From: G965215055 sp965242685
GTDB lineage: Bacteria > Pseudomonadota > Gammaproteobacteria > UBA4575
Assembly: GCA_965242685.1 (NCBI GenBank)
Contig: OZ251487.1
Coordinates: 806,001 to 870,000 of the forward strand
Direction of reading: 5' to 3'
Length of the DNA: 64,000 nt
Each line of letters opens with the position of its first letter. Position 1 is the stretch's first letter. The translations under genes were made by a program, and so were the position numbers. Shown here in pieces: positions 27,697-37,702 of this stretch. The notes beneath the pieces are model-generated. The model searched no databases, had not been told where the DNA came from, and saw only the letters and a list, made by a program, of their open reading frames with translations.

Positions 27697-27892
27697 GTTT
27701 TGAAGTACCCGCAATAAATAAAGATGAAAGCTACGCCAGTCAAATGCACAGTTGGCAGATATCCGTTCAAGCCCTTATGAATGTTGCACCTATACCTGGT
27801 TTAATCTAATGATAGTATCAGTTAATATTATAAATGTCTAATATATTGATAAAGCTATTGCCTCAGCCGTATCAGGTAGAAAATACTCTGCC

Positions 27893-29059
27893 ATGATGAA
27901 AAATGACCATGAAGCACCATCGACCCTGCCGATATTAATCGTTGCACTTTTTGTTTCTTTGTTGAGCGTTATCGGCGTTTCAGCGGCACCCCCATCCCAA
28001 CAAGAAGCACAGAAAAAACTGGCGGGCGTTCAGGCACGCATTCAGGATACCCAACGCAAGCTCGATAAATTGGAAAGAGAACTGCGTGAGGCCGAGAAAA
28101 GTATCGGGCAAATCAATCGGCGGCTTGACAGCAACGCCACCGCACTGAAGAGTGGTCAGCAACGCCTCCATGCCCTGAAAGCAAGACGAGAACATCTGTT
28201 GAACGAATCATCAAGACACCACGACGTTTTACGTATGCAGGCAAAAATCGAGTACTTGTACAGCGGCCAGGAAAAACTGAAGTTGTTACTCAATCAACAA
28301 GACCCGGCAATGGTAAGCCGAATGCTCATCTATTATGACTACTTACGCCGTGCCAGAACACGCAAAATTGAGCGGGCAAAACAAGTTTTGCAATCTATAC
28401 ATCAGATACAGAGCGATATTTTGAAGCAACAGAATTTAACCAAACGAATTCAAGATGACTTATTGCACGAAAGACAACAACTGCAACGACAACAACGGAA
28501 GCGAGAATCCGTGCGCGCCGGTTTGGGAGCCAGTCTTAAAAAAGATGAAAAACATGAAAAACAATTGCAAGAACTGATTGAAAACTTACAGGATGCATTG
28601 GTCAACGTCCCTACCGAGGCAGGTCGGCAGGAAAAATTCTACAAGCTCAAAGGCAAGCTCTTTTGGCCAGTGGTGGGCAAACCCAGCAATCGGTTTGGTC
28701 AACGGCGTAATGAAGTACAAGGCAAGCTGAATTGGCGGGGAGTATTTATCCCCAGCAATGAAGGTAACAACGTGCGCAGCATCTTTGATGGTCGCGTGGT
28801 CTTTGCCGAGTGGCTGCGAGGTTTTGGTTTGTTGATTATCATCAGTCATGGTGACGACTATATGAGTTTATATGGCCATAATCAGAGCCTCTATAAAAAA
28901 CCGGGAGAATGGGTAGCGGCGGGCGAGCGTATCGCCACGGTAGGAAACAGTGGCGGCAACACCCGCACCGGTCTGTACTTTGAAATTCGCAAGCAAGGAA
29001 AACCAGTAAACCCGAGCATATGGTGTGTCAAGCCGGCGAGCGGGCGCCGCTCAGGTTGA
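27893..29059 (+). CDS. envC: Murein hydrolase activator EnvC
   Basis: 388 residues. Signal peptide, a long charged coiled coil (about 35-250), and a C-terminal LytM/M23-like domain (GRVVFAEWLRGFGLLIIISHG). The domain lacks the full zinc-binding set, as in EnvC, which activates amidases at the division septum rather than cutting itself. Followed by ctpA, an order common in gammaproteobacteria. Confidence 0.9.
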   Translation: MMKNDHEAPSTLPILIVALFVSLLSVIGVSAAPPSQQEAQKKLAGVQARIQDTQRKLDKLERELREAEKSIGQINRRLDSNATALKSGQQRLHALKARREHLLNESSRHHDVLRMQAKIEYLYSGQEKLKLLLNQQDPAMVSRMLIYYDYLRRARTRKIERAKQVLQSIHQIQSDILKQQNLTKRIQDDLLHERQQLQRQQRKRESVRAGLGASLKKDEKHEKQLQELIENLQDALVNVPTEAGRQEKFYKLKGKLFWPVVGKPSNRFGQRRNEVQGKLNWRGVFIPSNEGNNVRSIFDGRVVFAEWLRGFGLLIIISHGDDYMSLYGHNQSLYKKPGEWVAAGERIATVGNSGGNTRTGLYFEIRKQGKPVNPSIWCVKPASGRRSG

Positions 29060-29231
29060 GCTTAAGTGTCCTGCCAGTGTATTACTCCTGCACAAGCATC
29101 TGAATCTGCATATAATACGACAATAAGACCATAATACTGAAAGTTTGGGCAGGGACCTTTTAACGAGTGCATAAGCGTTGTTTGTCAAGTTATCAAAGGC
29201 GTTGTATATGTTTTCTTGTAGTGGAGCATAA

Positions 29232-30590
29232 ATGAAAGAATCAAAATCAAGCAAGGTAACCATGAAGCGTAAACGCCTGCTGAGTATCGGAATAATGTGG
29301 AGTATGGTGTTGGGTTTGGTATTTACCCTGGCCCATGGCGTATGGGCGGACAAACAGCCCCTCTTACCGCTTGAAGACCTGCGTACCTTTACGGAGGTAT
29401 ACGCACGCATCAAACAGGAGTATGTAACCGAAGTAGATGACAAAGAGCTTTTGAAAAATGCCATTCGCGGTATGTTGGCCGGCCTTGACCCGCATTCATC
29501 TTTCCTTGATGAGGAGCAGTTTCGTGAGCTTCAAATCGGCACCTCTGGTGAATTTGGAGGGTTGGGAATTGAAGTTAGCATGGAGAACGGCCTTATAAAA
29601 GTCATTGCACCCATTGACGACACCCCTGCCGAACGTGCCGGCGTACAGGCGGGCGATTTGATTATCAAACTGGACGATAGACCAGTGAAAGGTATGACCC
29701 TAGAAGAAGCCGTCAAACTCATGCGAGGAAAAAAGGGATCGAAGATCGCGTTGACGATCGTGCGCAAGGGTGAAACCTCTCCCTTAGAGATAGTGATTAC
29801 GCGAGATGTGATTCGCGTGCGCAGCGTAAAGAGCCGCATTCTCGAGCCGGGGTTCGGCTACGTGCGCATTTCCAATTTTCAATCCAAGACCACTCGCGGG
29901 TTACGAAACGCCATTGAAAGCTTGGAAAAGAAAAACAACGGCAGACTGAAAGGACTGATATTGGATCTGCGCAACAATCCGGGGGGCATATTGACCGGAG
30001 CGGTCGGGGTTTCAGACATATTCCTTAAGAATGACGCCTTGATCGTATACACCGAAGGGCGATCACAAAATTCCGAATTAAAATACCGAGCCAGCACCGA
30101 TGACTCCCTACACGGTGCACCGATGGTTATCCTGATTAACCAAGGCTCGGCATCGGCATCAGAAATCGTCGCCGGCGCAATGCAGGATCATAAGCGGGCA
30201 ACCGTCTTGGGCACCACGTCTCATGGTAAAGGCTCGGTACAAACCATTTTACCGATGAAAGACAATACCGCATTGAAATTAACCACTGCGTGCTACTACA
30301 CCCCTTTGGGAAGATCAATACAAAGCGAGGGTATCGTTCCTGACATCCTTTTGCAGGAAATTGACGACGCTGACAATGAAAACGGGAACACTGAGACAGA
30401 CTTAATGATTTTTGCGCCGACCACCGAAAATCGCTGCCGCAACAAAGTCGCGACGGAAACGTCCGAGACAAAGCCGAAAACAACCATAATGATTCCCATG
30501 GTCAAAAAAGACGGCGCTACCGATTACGAACTGGAAGAGGCACTTAAGATCCTGAAGGGCATACTCCATACGAGTAAAACTGCCACATAG
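29232..30590 (+). CDS. ctpA: Carboxy-terminal processing protease CtpA (S41)
   Basis: 452 residues. Signal peptide/anchor (about 14-40), PDZ domain (about 105-185, GLGIEVSMENG) and S41 protease domain with S308 (NQGSASASE) and K333 (SHGKGSVQ), a Ser-Lys dyad 25 residues apart as in the family. Cleaves C-termini of periplasmic proteins and can control cell-wall hydrolases. Start ATG 29232 has GGAG upstream; ATG 29262 is an alternative. Confidence 0.93.
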   Translation: MKESKSSKVTMKRKRLLSIGIMWSMVLGLVFTLAHGVWADKQPLLPLEDLRTFTEVYARIKQEYVTEVDDKELLKNAIRGMLAGLDPHSSFLDEEQFRELQIGTSGEFGGLGIEVSMENGLIKVIAPIDDTPAERAGVQAGDLIIKLDDRPVKGMTLEEAVKLMRGKKGSKIALTIVRKGETSPLEIVITRDVIRVRSVKSRILEPGFGYVRISNFQSKTTRGLRNAIESLEKKNNGRLKGLILDLRNNPGGILTGAVGVSDIFLKNDALIVYTEGRSQNSELKYRASTDDSLHGAPMVILINQGSASASEIVAGAMQDHKRATVLGTTSHGKGSVQTILPMKDNTALKLTTACYYTPLGRSIQSEGIVPDILLQEIDDADNENGNTETDLMIFAPTTENRCRNKVATETSETKPKTTIMIPMVKKDGATDYELEEALKILKGILHTSKTAT

Positions 30591-30622
30591 TCAAGCAGGT
30601 ACTTACTTTGAAAACTTCCCCG

Positions 30623-31465
30623 TCACTCGAACTGCATCGAGAAATCCACGGCCCGTATATTTTTGGTGATTGCACCGATTGAAATGAAGTGCACACCGGT
30701 CTTGGCAATCTCACGTACATTATCCAACGTAATGTTTCCAGAGGCTTCCAATTCTTTTCTGTTGTCGTTCATGCTCACCGCGGTTTCCAGATCCGAAAGC
30801 GAAAAGTTGTCCAGCAAAATGGTATCTGCATCGGTCGACAGGGCTTCTTCAAGCTGCTGATTCGACTCCACTTCAACTTCCAGCTTTAACGAGGGATGCT
30901 TTGCCAGAGCAACGGCTTTGGTAATTGAACCTGCTGCCGCGATATGGTTTTCCTTGACCAACACCGCATCATACAGCCCCATGCGGTGATTCCTGCCGCC
31001 GCCGCACAGTACGGCGTATTTTTGCGCATAGCGCATCCCCGGTAACGTCTTGCGTGTATCCAGAATCTGCGTGGAGGTACCCGCTATTTGGTCTACATAC
31101 TTACGAGTGAGTGTAGCGGTGGACGACAGAGTTTGCAGAAAGTTCAATGCCGTTCGTTCGCCGCTCAGCAGTGTTTGCACCGTGCCTTGCACGGTGCAAA
31201 CGATGATGCCTTCGTCAAGGGTGTCGGCGTCTTGCAACAACCAGTCACATTTTGTCTTCGCATTAAGTTGATGGAAAACTTCGCCGAACCAACGCTGACC
31301 ACATAAAACCGCCGGCTCGCGGCATACTACCTTTGCCTTGGCAGTTTGGTTAAGGTTGAATGACGATGCGGTTACGTCGCCCTTGCCGATGTCTTCGCAT
31401 AGGGCGACACGTACCGCACGTTCAATCGCTTGTAGGGCATCCTTGCCATGAGGTTTTACACCCAT
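30623..31465 (-). CDS. nadC: Nicotinate-nucleotide pyrophosphorylase (quinolinate phosphoribosyltransferase)
   Basis: About 280 residues from ATG 31465 (a TTG seven codons upstream is possible). Shows EDIGKGDVTA, TALNFLQTLSSTATLT, DTRKTLPGMRYAQKYAV, GGGRNHRMGLYDAVLVKENH and the C-terminal ISIGAITKN. Converts quinolinate to nicotinate mononucleotide in NAD synthesis. Convergent with ctpA. Confidence 0.95.
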   Translation of the reverse strand: MGVKPHGKDALQAIERAVRVALCEDIGKGDVTASSFNLNQTAKAKVVCREPAVLCGQRWFGEVFHQLNAKTKCDWLLQDADTLDEGIIVCTVQGTVQTLLSGERTALNFLQTLSSTATLTRKYVDQIAGTSTQILDTRKTLPGMRYAQKYAVLCGGGRNHRMGLYDAVLVKENHIAAAGSITKAVALAKHPSLKLEVEVESNQQLEEALSTDADTILLDNFSLSDLETAVSMNDNRKELEASGNITLDNVREIAKTGVHFISIGAITKNIRAVDFSMQFE

Positions 31466-31493
31466 TTTTCGGGTGGCGGGGCGCAAAGGTACG

Positions 31494-32828
31494 CTACGAT
31501 CTGTTCAGGTACTCCTTAGTGACTTTGAAGATCACCGGGCTCAATAGTATCAGCGCAATCAAGTTTGGCACTGCCATAAACCCGTTCATCACGTCGGCAA
31601 GCAACCAGACAAAATCGAGTTTGACCAATGCCCCCGCCAGAATTGCAACCACCCATAATATTCTGTAGGGGGTAACCACCCACAGGCCAAAAATGAATTC
31701 CGCACAGCGTTCACCATAATAGCTCCAGCCCAGCATGGTGGTAAAAGCAAATATGATCAACCCGAACGTCACGATGTAACTCCCTCCCGGGATGCCCTCG
31801 CCATAGGCAAACGTAGAGAGTGAGGCACCGTTCTCGCCGCTCATCCATGCACCGGTCAGCAAGATTACCAGCGCGGTCATGGTGCAAACGATGATCGTGT
31901 CAATAAAAGTCCCCAGCATTGCGATCATGCCCTGTCGCACAGGGTCTTTTGTCTGTGCCGCGGCATGTGCGATGGGCGCACTGCCCAGACCCGACTCATT
32001 CGAGAATATACCTCGCGCAACGCCGAAGCGGATAGCCGCCCAGACGGCTGCACCGGCAAAACCGCCCGCCGCGGCAGTGCCGGTAAATGCGCCCACGAAT
32101 ATTAAACGGAAGGCTTCACCTATTTGACCGAAGTTCAGGAAGATCACGATCAGTGAGCCGGCAATGTAGGCGATGGCCATGATGGGTACGAGTTTGCTGG
32201 CGACTTCGCCAATCCGCTTGATGCCGCCCAGAATAACCAGGCCTACGAGTATCGCAAGTACGATACCGGTTACTCCGTTCGGGATGTTGAAGTTTGAATC
32301 CAGGGCATCCGCTACAGAATTTGACTGTACCATGTTACCTATGCCGAATGCGGCCACGGTCCCAAACAGCGCAAACAGAAAACCCAGCCACTTCCAGTTG
32401 TCACCGAGGCCGTTTTTGATATAGTACATCGGGCCGCCCACTCTTTTGCCCTGGTCGTTGGTTTCCCGATATTTGACCGCCAATACTGCTTCACCATACT
32501 TTGTTGCCATACCAAACAGTGCCGTCATCCACATCCAAAACACTGCGCCGGGGCCGCCCAGGAATATCGCCGTGGCAACGCCGGCGATGTTGCCGGTACC
32601 TATGGTCGCCGACAATGCGGTCATCAACGCCTGGAAAGGGCTGATCTCCCCTTCTTTTTTGTCGGCTTGACCGGAAAACAGCAGCTTGAAACCGTGCCCA
32701 AGTTTTCGCCACGGCATCAGCTTTAATCCGAAAAAGAGATAGAGGTCTACACCGAAGGTAAAAACCAGCATAACGGGGCCCCAAATGAACCCGCTTAGCT
32801 GATCTAAAAACGCAGACAGTGCTTCCAT
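31494..32828 (-). CDS. Sodium:alanine/glycine symporter (AGCS family)
   Basis: 444 residues with about 11 membrane segments. Signature region SATIGTGNIAGVATAIFLGGPGAVFWMW near residue 75-100 and FSNESGLGSAPIAHAAAQT near 280 are diagnostic of AGCS. Imports small neutral amino acids with sodium, fitting a marine or saline habitat. Good GGAG ribosome site before ATG 32828. Confidence 0.93.
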   Translation of the reverse strand: MEALSAFLDQLSGFIWGPVMLVFTFGVDLYLFFGLKLMPWRKLGHGFKLLFSGQADKKEGEISPFQALMTALSATIGTGNIAGVATAIFLGGPGAVFWMWMTALFGMATKYGEAVLAVKYRETNDQGKRVGGPMYYIKNGLGDNWKWLGFLFALFGTVAAFGIGNMVQSNSVADALDSNFNIPNGVTGIVLAILVGLVILGGIKRIGEVASKLVPIMAIAYIAGSLIVIFLNFGQIGEAFRLIFVGAFTGTAAAGGFAGAAVWAAIRFGVARGIFSNESGLGSAPIAHAAAQTKDPVRQGMIAMLGTFIDTIIVCTMTALVILLTGAWMSGENGASLSTFAYGEGIPGGSYIVTFGLIIFAFTTMLGWSYYGERCAEFIFGLWVVTPYRILWVVAILAGALVKLDFVWLLADVMNGFMAVPNLIALILLSPVIFKVTKEYLNRS

Positions 32829-33015
32829 TGAACGCTCCTTGAATTATTTTGAAGATAAAGGGCGGTATGTATTTTCAACATGACCCAACGGGAAGTAACT
32901 TTGGTATCGCATTATAGATTCAGATCAACCGACTTTCAATTAGACGGTTTCAAGCGGTAATGCTATCCTAAGATAAAAGGAATGGGAATACTTCCCGCTG
33001 CATCCCCTACTTGAC

Positions 33016-33999
33016 TTGAATTCACCCGACCCTCGTTTTCGTATACAACGGTTACCCGGCCGGGACTCGGTTCAGCTGTTGGAGGAGGACGTACGTACCG
33101 GCCTTCTGGTTGCGCCGCGCAGTTTACCTCCCAAGTATTTTTATGATGAACGGGGGTCAAGGCTCTTCAATGCTATTTGTGAAACCAAGGAATACTATCC
33201 CGCGCGCACCGAGGTTGCGTTACTTACGCAACACGTAAAGGAAATTATCGGCATCGTGCAACCGAAAACATGCATTGAGCTGGGTGCGGGCACTTCAACG
33301 AAGACAGAAATTTTACTGTCCAGCCTGAACGTGAATGTCGATTCATATACTTACGTCACTATCGACGTGTGCGAGGAAATCCTCGTTCAATCCGCGGCCC
33401 GACTATTAAAGGCGTATCCGAATCTGCGGATTCAATCCGTAGTAGGAGATTACCGGCCCGCCGTTCAGATCCTTCCCGCATTTCCCGTACCCGTGCTGTA
33501 CATTTTTATCGGCAGTTCCATCGGTAACTTTACCGCAAGGGAGGCGATTACGTTATTGACCGGGGTGGCGCAAAAGATGAATCCCGGCGACTGCTTCTTG
33601 ATAGGTTTCGATCGCGTCAAAGACAAGCATATTCTCGAGAAGGCCTATAATGACGCCGAGGGCATTACCTCCCAATTCAACCTGAATGTATTAAAAGTGT
33701 TGAATGACAAATTGCATGCCGACTTCAAGCTTGAACAGTTTTACCATCGGGCGATCTATAACGATAAAAAAGAACGGATCGAAATGTATCTCATCTCTAA
33801 AAAACCCCAAAACGTCTCTTTCCCCACCTTGAACGCAACCGTTCACTTGCAGAAAGATGAAAAAATACTTACCGAGATCAGTTGCAAATACACTAATTCA
33901 TCGATACAATCTCTGCTCACTGAAAGCGGGTTGAAGGAATATAGACATTTCAATACGAATGATGAATACTTTTCGCTCATTCTAGCTCACCGCCGCTAA
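33016..33999 (+). CDS. egtD: L-histidine N-alpha-methyltransferase EgtD
   Basis: 327 residues. Contains PPKYFYDERGSRLFNAICET, EYYPARTE, the SAM motif ELGAGTSTKT and FIGSSIGNFT, all typical of EgtD. It trimethylates histidine to hercynine, the first step of ergothioneine synthesis. No EgtB sulfoxide synthase is in the window. The best start is TTG 33016 without an evident ribosome site; an in-frame stop lies about 14 codons upstream. Confidence 0.9.
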   Translation: MNSPDPRFRIQRLPGRDSVQLLEEDVRTGLLVAPRSLPPKYFYDERGSRLFNAICETKEYYPARTEVALLTQHVKEIIGIVQPKTCIELGAGTSTKTEILLSSLNVNVDSYTYVTIDVCEEILVQSAARLLKAYPNLRIQSVVGDYRPAVQILPAFPVPVLYIFIGSSIGNFTAREAITLLTGVAQKMNPGDCFLIGFDRVKDKHILEKAYNDAEGITSQFNLNVLKVLNDKLHADFKLEQFYHRAIYNDKKERIEMYLISKKPQNVSFPTLNATVHLQKDEKILTEISCKYTNSSIQSLLTESGLKEYRHFNTNDEYFSLILAHRR

Positions 34000-34545
34000 G
34001 CTAAAGATTATCATTAAGATCACCAGTGGATAAACAGTCTCTTGTTAGACAGAGACAGATATAGTCCAAGGTTATTGACAAAACTGCATTACTTTAAGAA
34101 AGACTTGGGACGGCTTATAAAGAAGATTGGTAAGGTAAGTCTGATCTCAGTCGGCTCCTGTACAACCCGTATCCACTTGACCATGAAAACTCTCAATAAC
34201 ATCTGGTAATGTTGTATAGTACGATCCCTTATGACCTTTTGTTCTACTACCAACGCCATCCTGCACACTGGCGCATTATCTCGTTTCGCTTTACCCTGCT
34301 ATGACCGACGGAGATGCTAAAAACATGACTACAGCGATCTACAATATTAGTATGAAATATGGCGTTACGGGGGTCTACTAAGGTGCTGCAAACGGCGAAA
34401 TTGCCCCCCCCCCCCCCCCCCCCCCCTCTGCAACAACCGGTCCATAAAATCAGTGGTTCATGATAGCCGTAATAAAGTAAATGTATCTGCGACCTCGGAC
34501 TGACGGACCTTCTGCTTTTCGCATCATCTTCCCTCCAAAGACAGC
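34000..34545. other. Intergenic region with poly-C tract before the sulfotransferase
   Basis: 546 bases with no gene I can support. It holds a C23 tract (34404-34426) about 120 bases before the sulfotransferase start. The sulfotransferase frame has a stop at 34501-34503, so the tract is not in its coding frame. An AT-rich hexamer (TAAAAT, 34445-34450) just after the tract could be a -10 element, but I cannot identify a partner -35. Confidence 0.5.
34404..34426 (+). repeat. Poly-C tract (23 bp) upstream of the sulfotransferase gene
   Basis: Twenty-three consecutive C, the longest homopolymer in the window, in non-coding DNA. If a promoter spans it, length changes would alter transcription in steps. 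Confidence 0.9.
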
Positions 34546-35367
34546 GTGATGTACGACTACCTCTTGGTGATCGGTCCCGGACGTTCGGGCAGCAAATTTC
34601 TACTTGAAAACTTGCGACAAAGCCCCAACCTGGCTTTTCCGGAAATTGAAGGAAACTACTTTTACCGTTCACCGGCCAACCTCCATAAAGCACAGAAAAA
34701 GCTGGGAAACAAAGCAAGGAAGACGCTGGTCGATATCGCCAACCTCAGTTACAAGGATCCAGAACTCAAGCAAGGCATTACAACACTGCAAAATAACGGT
34801 AGCCGAACACTGCTGATAGTGTTACTAAGAGACCATTGCCAGCGGGCGGTCTCCATGATGCATTTTCGTAGGAGTCGGGGGGAAATTTCAGCCATGTTCG
34901 GAATGCACAAGTTGGAGAATGCAGTGGTGAACGACCGGTTGACGCCGCAACATCTGCAGAACATTCTACAGATGGACGTTGACATATTAACGATCTTTTT
35001 CCCGACATTGATCAACCGGACAGAAGCAGTGTTGGACATCCTGTCATCTCGGTGCGGTATTGCCAAGATCGATGAGATCAAATACGAAATTATCAATCCG
35101 GCCGTGGGAGCACGCTCACTGCTGCTCTCGGCTTTCGGTAAGTTCGTAGCGGTAGCTTTGCGCCGCTTGGGTTCCCAAAAGCTACTAAGATATCTTAAAG
35201 ATCATCAGCTCTTGCAAAAATTCTTTTTCTCATCCGATAAAAAAGACGACATTCAGTTGAAGAGTGATAATGTGAAACTCCTCATGGCGACTCACGAGCA
35301 ATGTTGCTCGATAATAGAGACATCTTCAGAGAAATTGGCGGAGGGCGTATACTTCCGCAAGGCCTGA
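34546..35367 (+). CDS. Sulfotransferase family protein
   Basis: About 273 residues (GTG 34546, or ATG one codon later). The N-terminus has the PAPS 5'-phosphosulfate loop LVIGPGRSGSKFLLENL, and the middle a 3'-phosphate-binding region LLRDHCQRAVSMMHFRRSRGE. It would transfer sulfate from PAPS to a sugar or other acceptor. It lies just upstream of three glycosyltransferases, so sulfation of the same surface glycan is a reasonable guess. Family assignment is good; the acceptor is unknown. Confidence 0.8.
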   Translation: MMYDYLLVIGPGRSGSKFLLENLRQSPNLAFPEIEGNYFYRSPANLHKAQKKLGNKARKTLVDIANLSYKDPELKQGITTLQNNGSRTLLIVLLRDHCQRAVSMMHFRRSRGEISAMFGMHKLENAVVNDRLTPQHLQNILQMDVDILTIFFPTLINRTEAVLDILSSRCGIAKIDEIKYEIINPAVGARSLLLSAFGKFVAVALRRLGSQKLLRYLKDHQLLQKFFFSSDKKDDIQLKSDNVKLLMATHEQCCSIIETSSEKLAEGVYFRKA

Positions 35368-35529
35368 TGGGCCGGCCCGCATTGCACGAGAAGCAAACCC
35401 AACTTTGGAACAAGACGGCCACCAATGAGCCGCCGAAGCATTGCTCGAATACCTGTAACTAAATCAGGAAATCTGTTCGAACCGGTGCATTGAGTTTGCG
35501 AGTATTATATATTTGGGAAAAACAGCAAT

Positions 35530-37552
35530 GTGCCAAAGATCAGATTTTGTATAGCCCCCCCCCCCCCCCCCCCCCCGCAGTTCCCCGCTAAATAATACAG
35601 GACGTTTCCCGGCCTCTCGGAGGGCCTGGATAATATTCGTACTCTTTCTATTGATCGGCATCGCCGTACTCGACGACTACGGCGTAGCATGGGATGAGAA
35701 GACGCAAAGACGTATTACCGAAGCCAACCTCAGCTATATACTGGGAATCCATGACGACCTGCAACTGAAACAAATAAATAAACATTACGGCGTCGCCTTT
35801 GAATTCCCCCTGCTACTGGTCGAGCGGGGCTTGGGACTGGAAGATACCCGTAGTATCTATCTTAGCCGTCATCTCCTGACCCACCTGTTCTTCCTGTTGG
35901 GCGGGGTCTGCTGTTATCTGTTGGCCCTACGCCTGTTCAACAACCGCCTGCTGGCCTTGTTCGCTATGCTGTTGTTCCTGCTGCACCCCCGTCTCTATGC
36001 CCATTCCTTCGTCAACAGTAAGGATATTCCTTTCCTCAGCATGTTTATGATTTCCTTGTTTCTGATTCATCGTGCCTTTGACAAAGATACCGTGCGGGCG
36101 TTTTTGTTATGCGGTGCGGCGGTGGCGGTGCTGATCAACCTTCGGGTCATGGGCGTCATGCTGTGGATTGCGGTGGTGGGGATGCGGGGCTTGGATGCCT
36201 GGTATGCCGAAGGCAAGCAGGAACGCATACGGGTGCTTAAGACCCTCGGCGGTTTCATACTGAGCAGTGTATTGGTGCTATACGCCATCTGGCCGTACTT
36301 GTGGGAAGACCCGCTTGGGCGGTTGGTGGAGGCCTTCACTATCGCTTCCCGTTATCCTTTCGAGAGAATTCAACTATTCAAGGGGACGTTTGTCTATAGT
36401 ACCGATCTTCCGTGGGAGTATATTCCTACCTGGTTTTTGATTACGACGCCGTGGGTGGCGTTGTTGTTGGGTTTTATTGGCATCGTTGCGGTGGGGTATC
36501 GAGGCCTTACCCAACCAAGCAATATATTGCGCAACACGCCGTTGCGCTTTCAATGGTTGCTGCTGGCCTGTTTTGTGTTGCCTATGCTGGCGGTCATTGT
36601 TTTCAATTCCGTACTCTACGATGGCTGGCGGCATATGTACTTCATCTATGCGCCGTTCTGTCTGTTGGCGGCATTCGGTTTGTATCAACTGGTATCCCTT
36701 TCCAGGAAAAAATACTGGCAGGTCGGCGTCTATGCGGCGACGGGGACTGGTCTGATTATGATGATCATCGAAATGGCACAGATTCATCCTCATCAAAATT
36801 TATACTTCAATGCCTTGGTAGACCGTCACACGCCGGAGTATCTGCGTACCCAATACGAGATGGACTATCATGGGACTTCCTATCGTGAAGGGCTGGAATA
36901 CCTGCTGGATCGCTATCCCGACTCGCCCATCTATATTTCCGGGCAGATTGGCTGGATCAGCCGAAATAGAACCATCCTTCCCGCAACGGAGCGACAACGG
37001 GTGCAGAAGACAGCACGATCTGATTTTTACCTCGACGAATACCGCCAAGATATTTTGGAAGGAAAAAAACCAGTTATCTTCAATTCTATTCATACGCGCA
37101 AGGTCTACAACAACACTATTTTTGCTGTGCAGACTACGGATTTGACGTTGTTGGATGAGTCCGATCAAGCCTTCTATCGGAATGTCTATCACGAGGCAAA
37201 GGCCGACGTGTCAGTCACGCGTTCCTTTTTTGATGTATATACGCACGACGGCAAGCTGGTCTACCTCCGGGAATCCTGCCACCCGGATGACCCGAAGGCA
37301 TCCTTTTTCTTACACGTCTTTCCGGTCAACAAAGCGGACCTTCCCGATTTGTACGAGTACCTCACAGAACACAAAAGGCCAAAGGGCTTTGAAAACCTGG
37401 ACTTTGGTTTTCCCAAACACGGGGTGCGCTTTGACGGAAAATGTATGGTGGTCGTGCCGTTGCCCGAGTATGAAATCAACTCGATACGCACCGGACAGTT
37501 TACGAACGAAGGCAGGGTTTGGGAAAGGAAATTTTCTCTCAAACAGAACTGA
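35530..37552 (+). CDS. GT-C glycosyltransferase paralogue C, frameshifted by C22 (phase OFF)
   Basis: By comparison with paralogue A, translation should start at GTG 35530 (GTG CCA AAG ATC), run through Ala and the C tract, and continue as SSPLNNTGRF. With 22 C the frame shifts and meets TAA at 35593-35595; with 21 or 24 C it would join the long frame open from 35555 to 37552 and give about 673 residues. The long frame itself has a TAG right before the tract. The membrane part, VAWDE motif and single C-terminal module (from about 37218) are intact, so it is a silenced, not decayed, gene. The only internal start is a weak TTG at 35651. Confidence 0.78.
35555..35576 (+). repeat. Poly-C tract (22 bp) in the 5' end of paralogue C
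   Basis: Twenty-two C between ATAG and GCAG. Paralogue A has the same flanks around six C. Multiples of three keep the frame, so 22 is one base too many. Confidence 0.92.
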
Positions 37553-37702
37553 ACCTCCGGGCAGGCGTTTGCGGAAGCTATAACGTTTTCTCACGTTGTG
37601 TTCTGGTAAACTGTGATGTTGCAATGCCTTTACTTTTGAGCCGTATAAAAGCGTCCAGCTACCAAACGATTGATACCTTTACCCTGTGGTTCTCATTCCC
37701 CT

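Noticed and set aside
34247..34717. Minus-strand frame with a run of glycines across the poly-C tract
   Set aside because: The glycines are just the tract read on the other strand, and the frame overlaps the sulfotransferase; no motif or start supports it.
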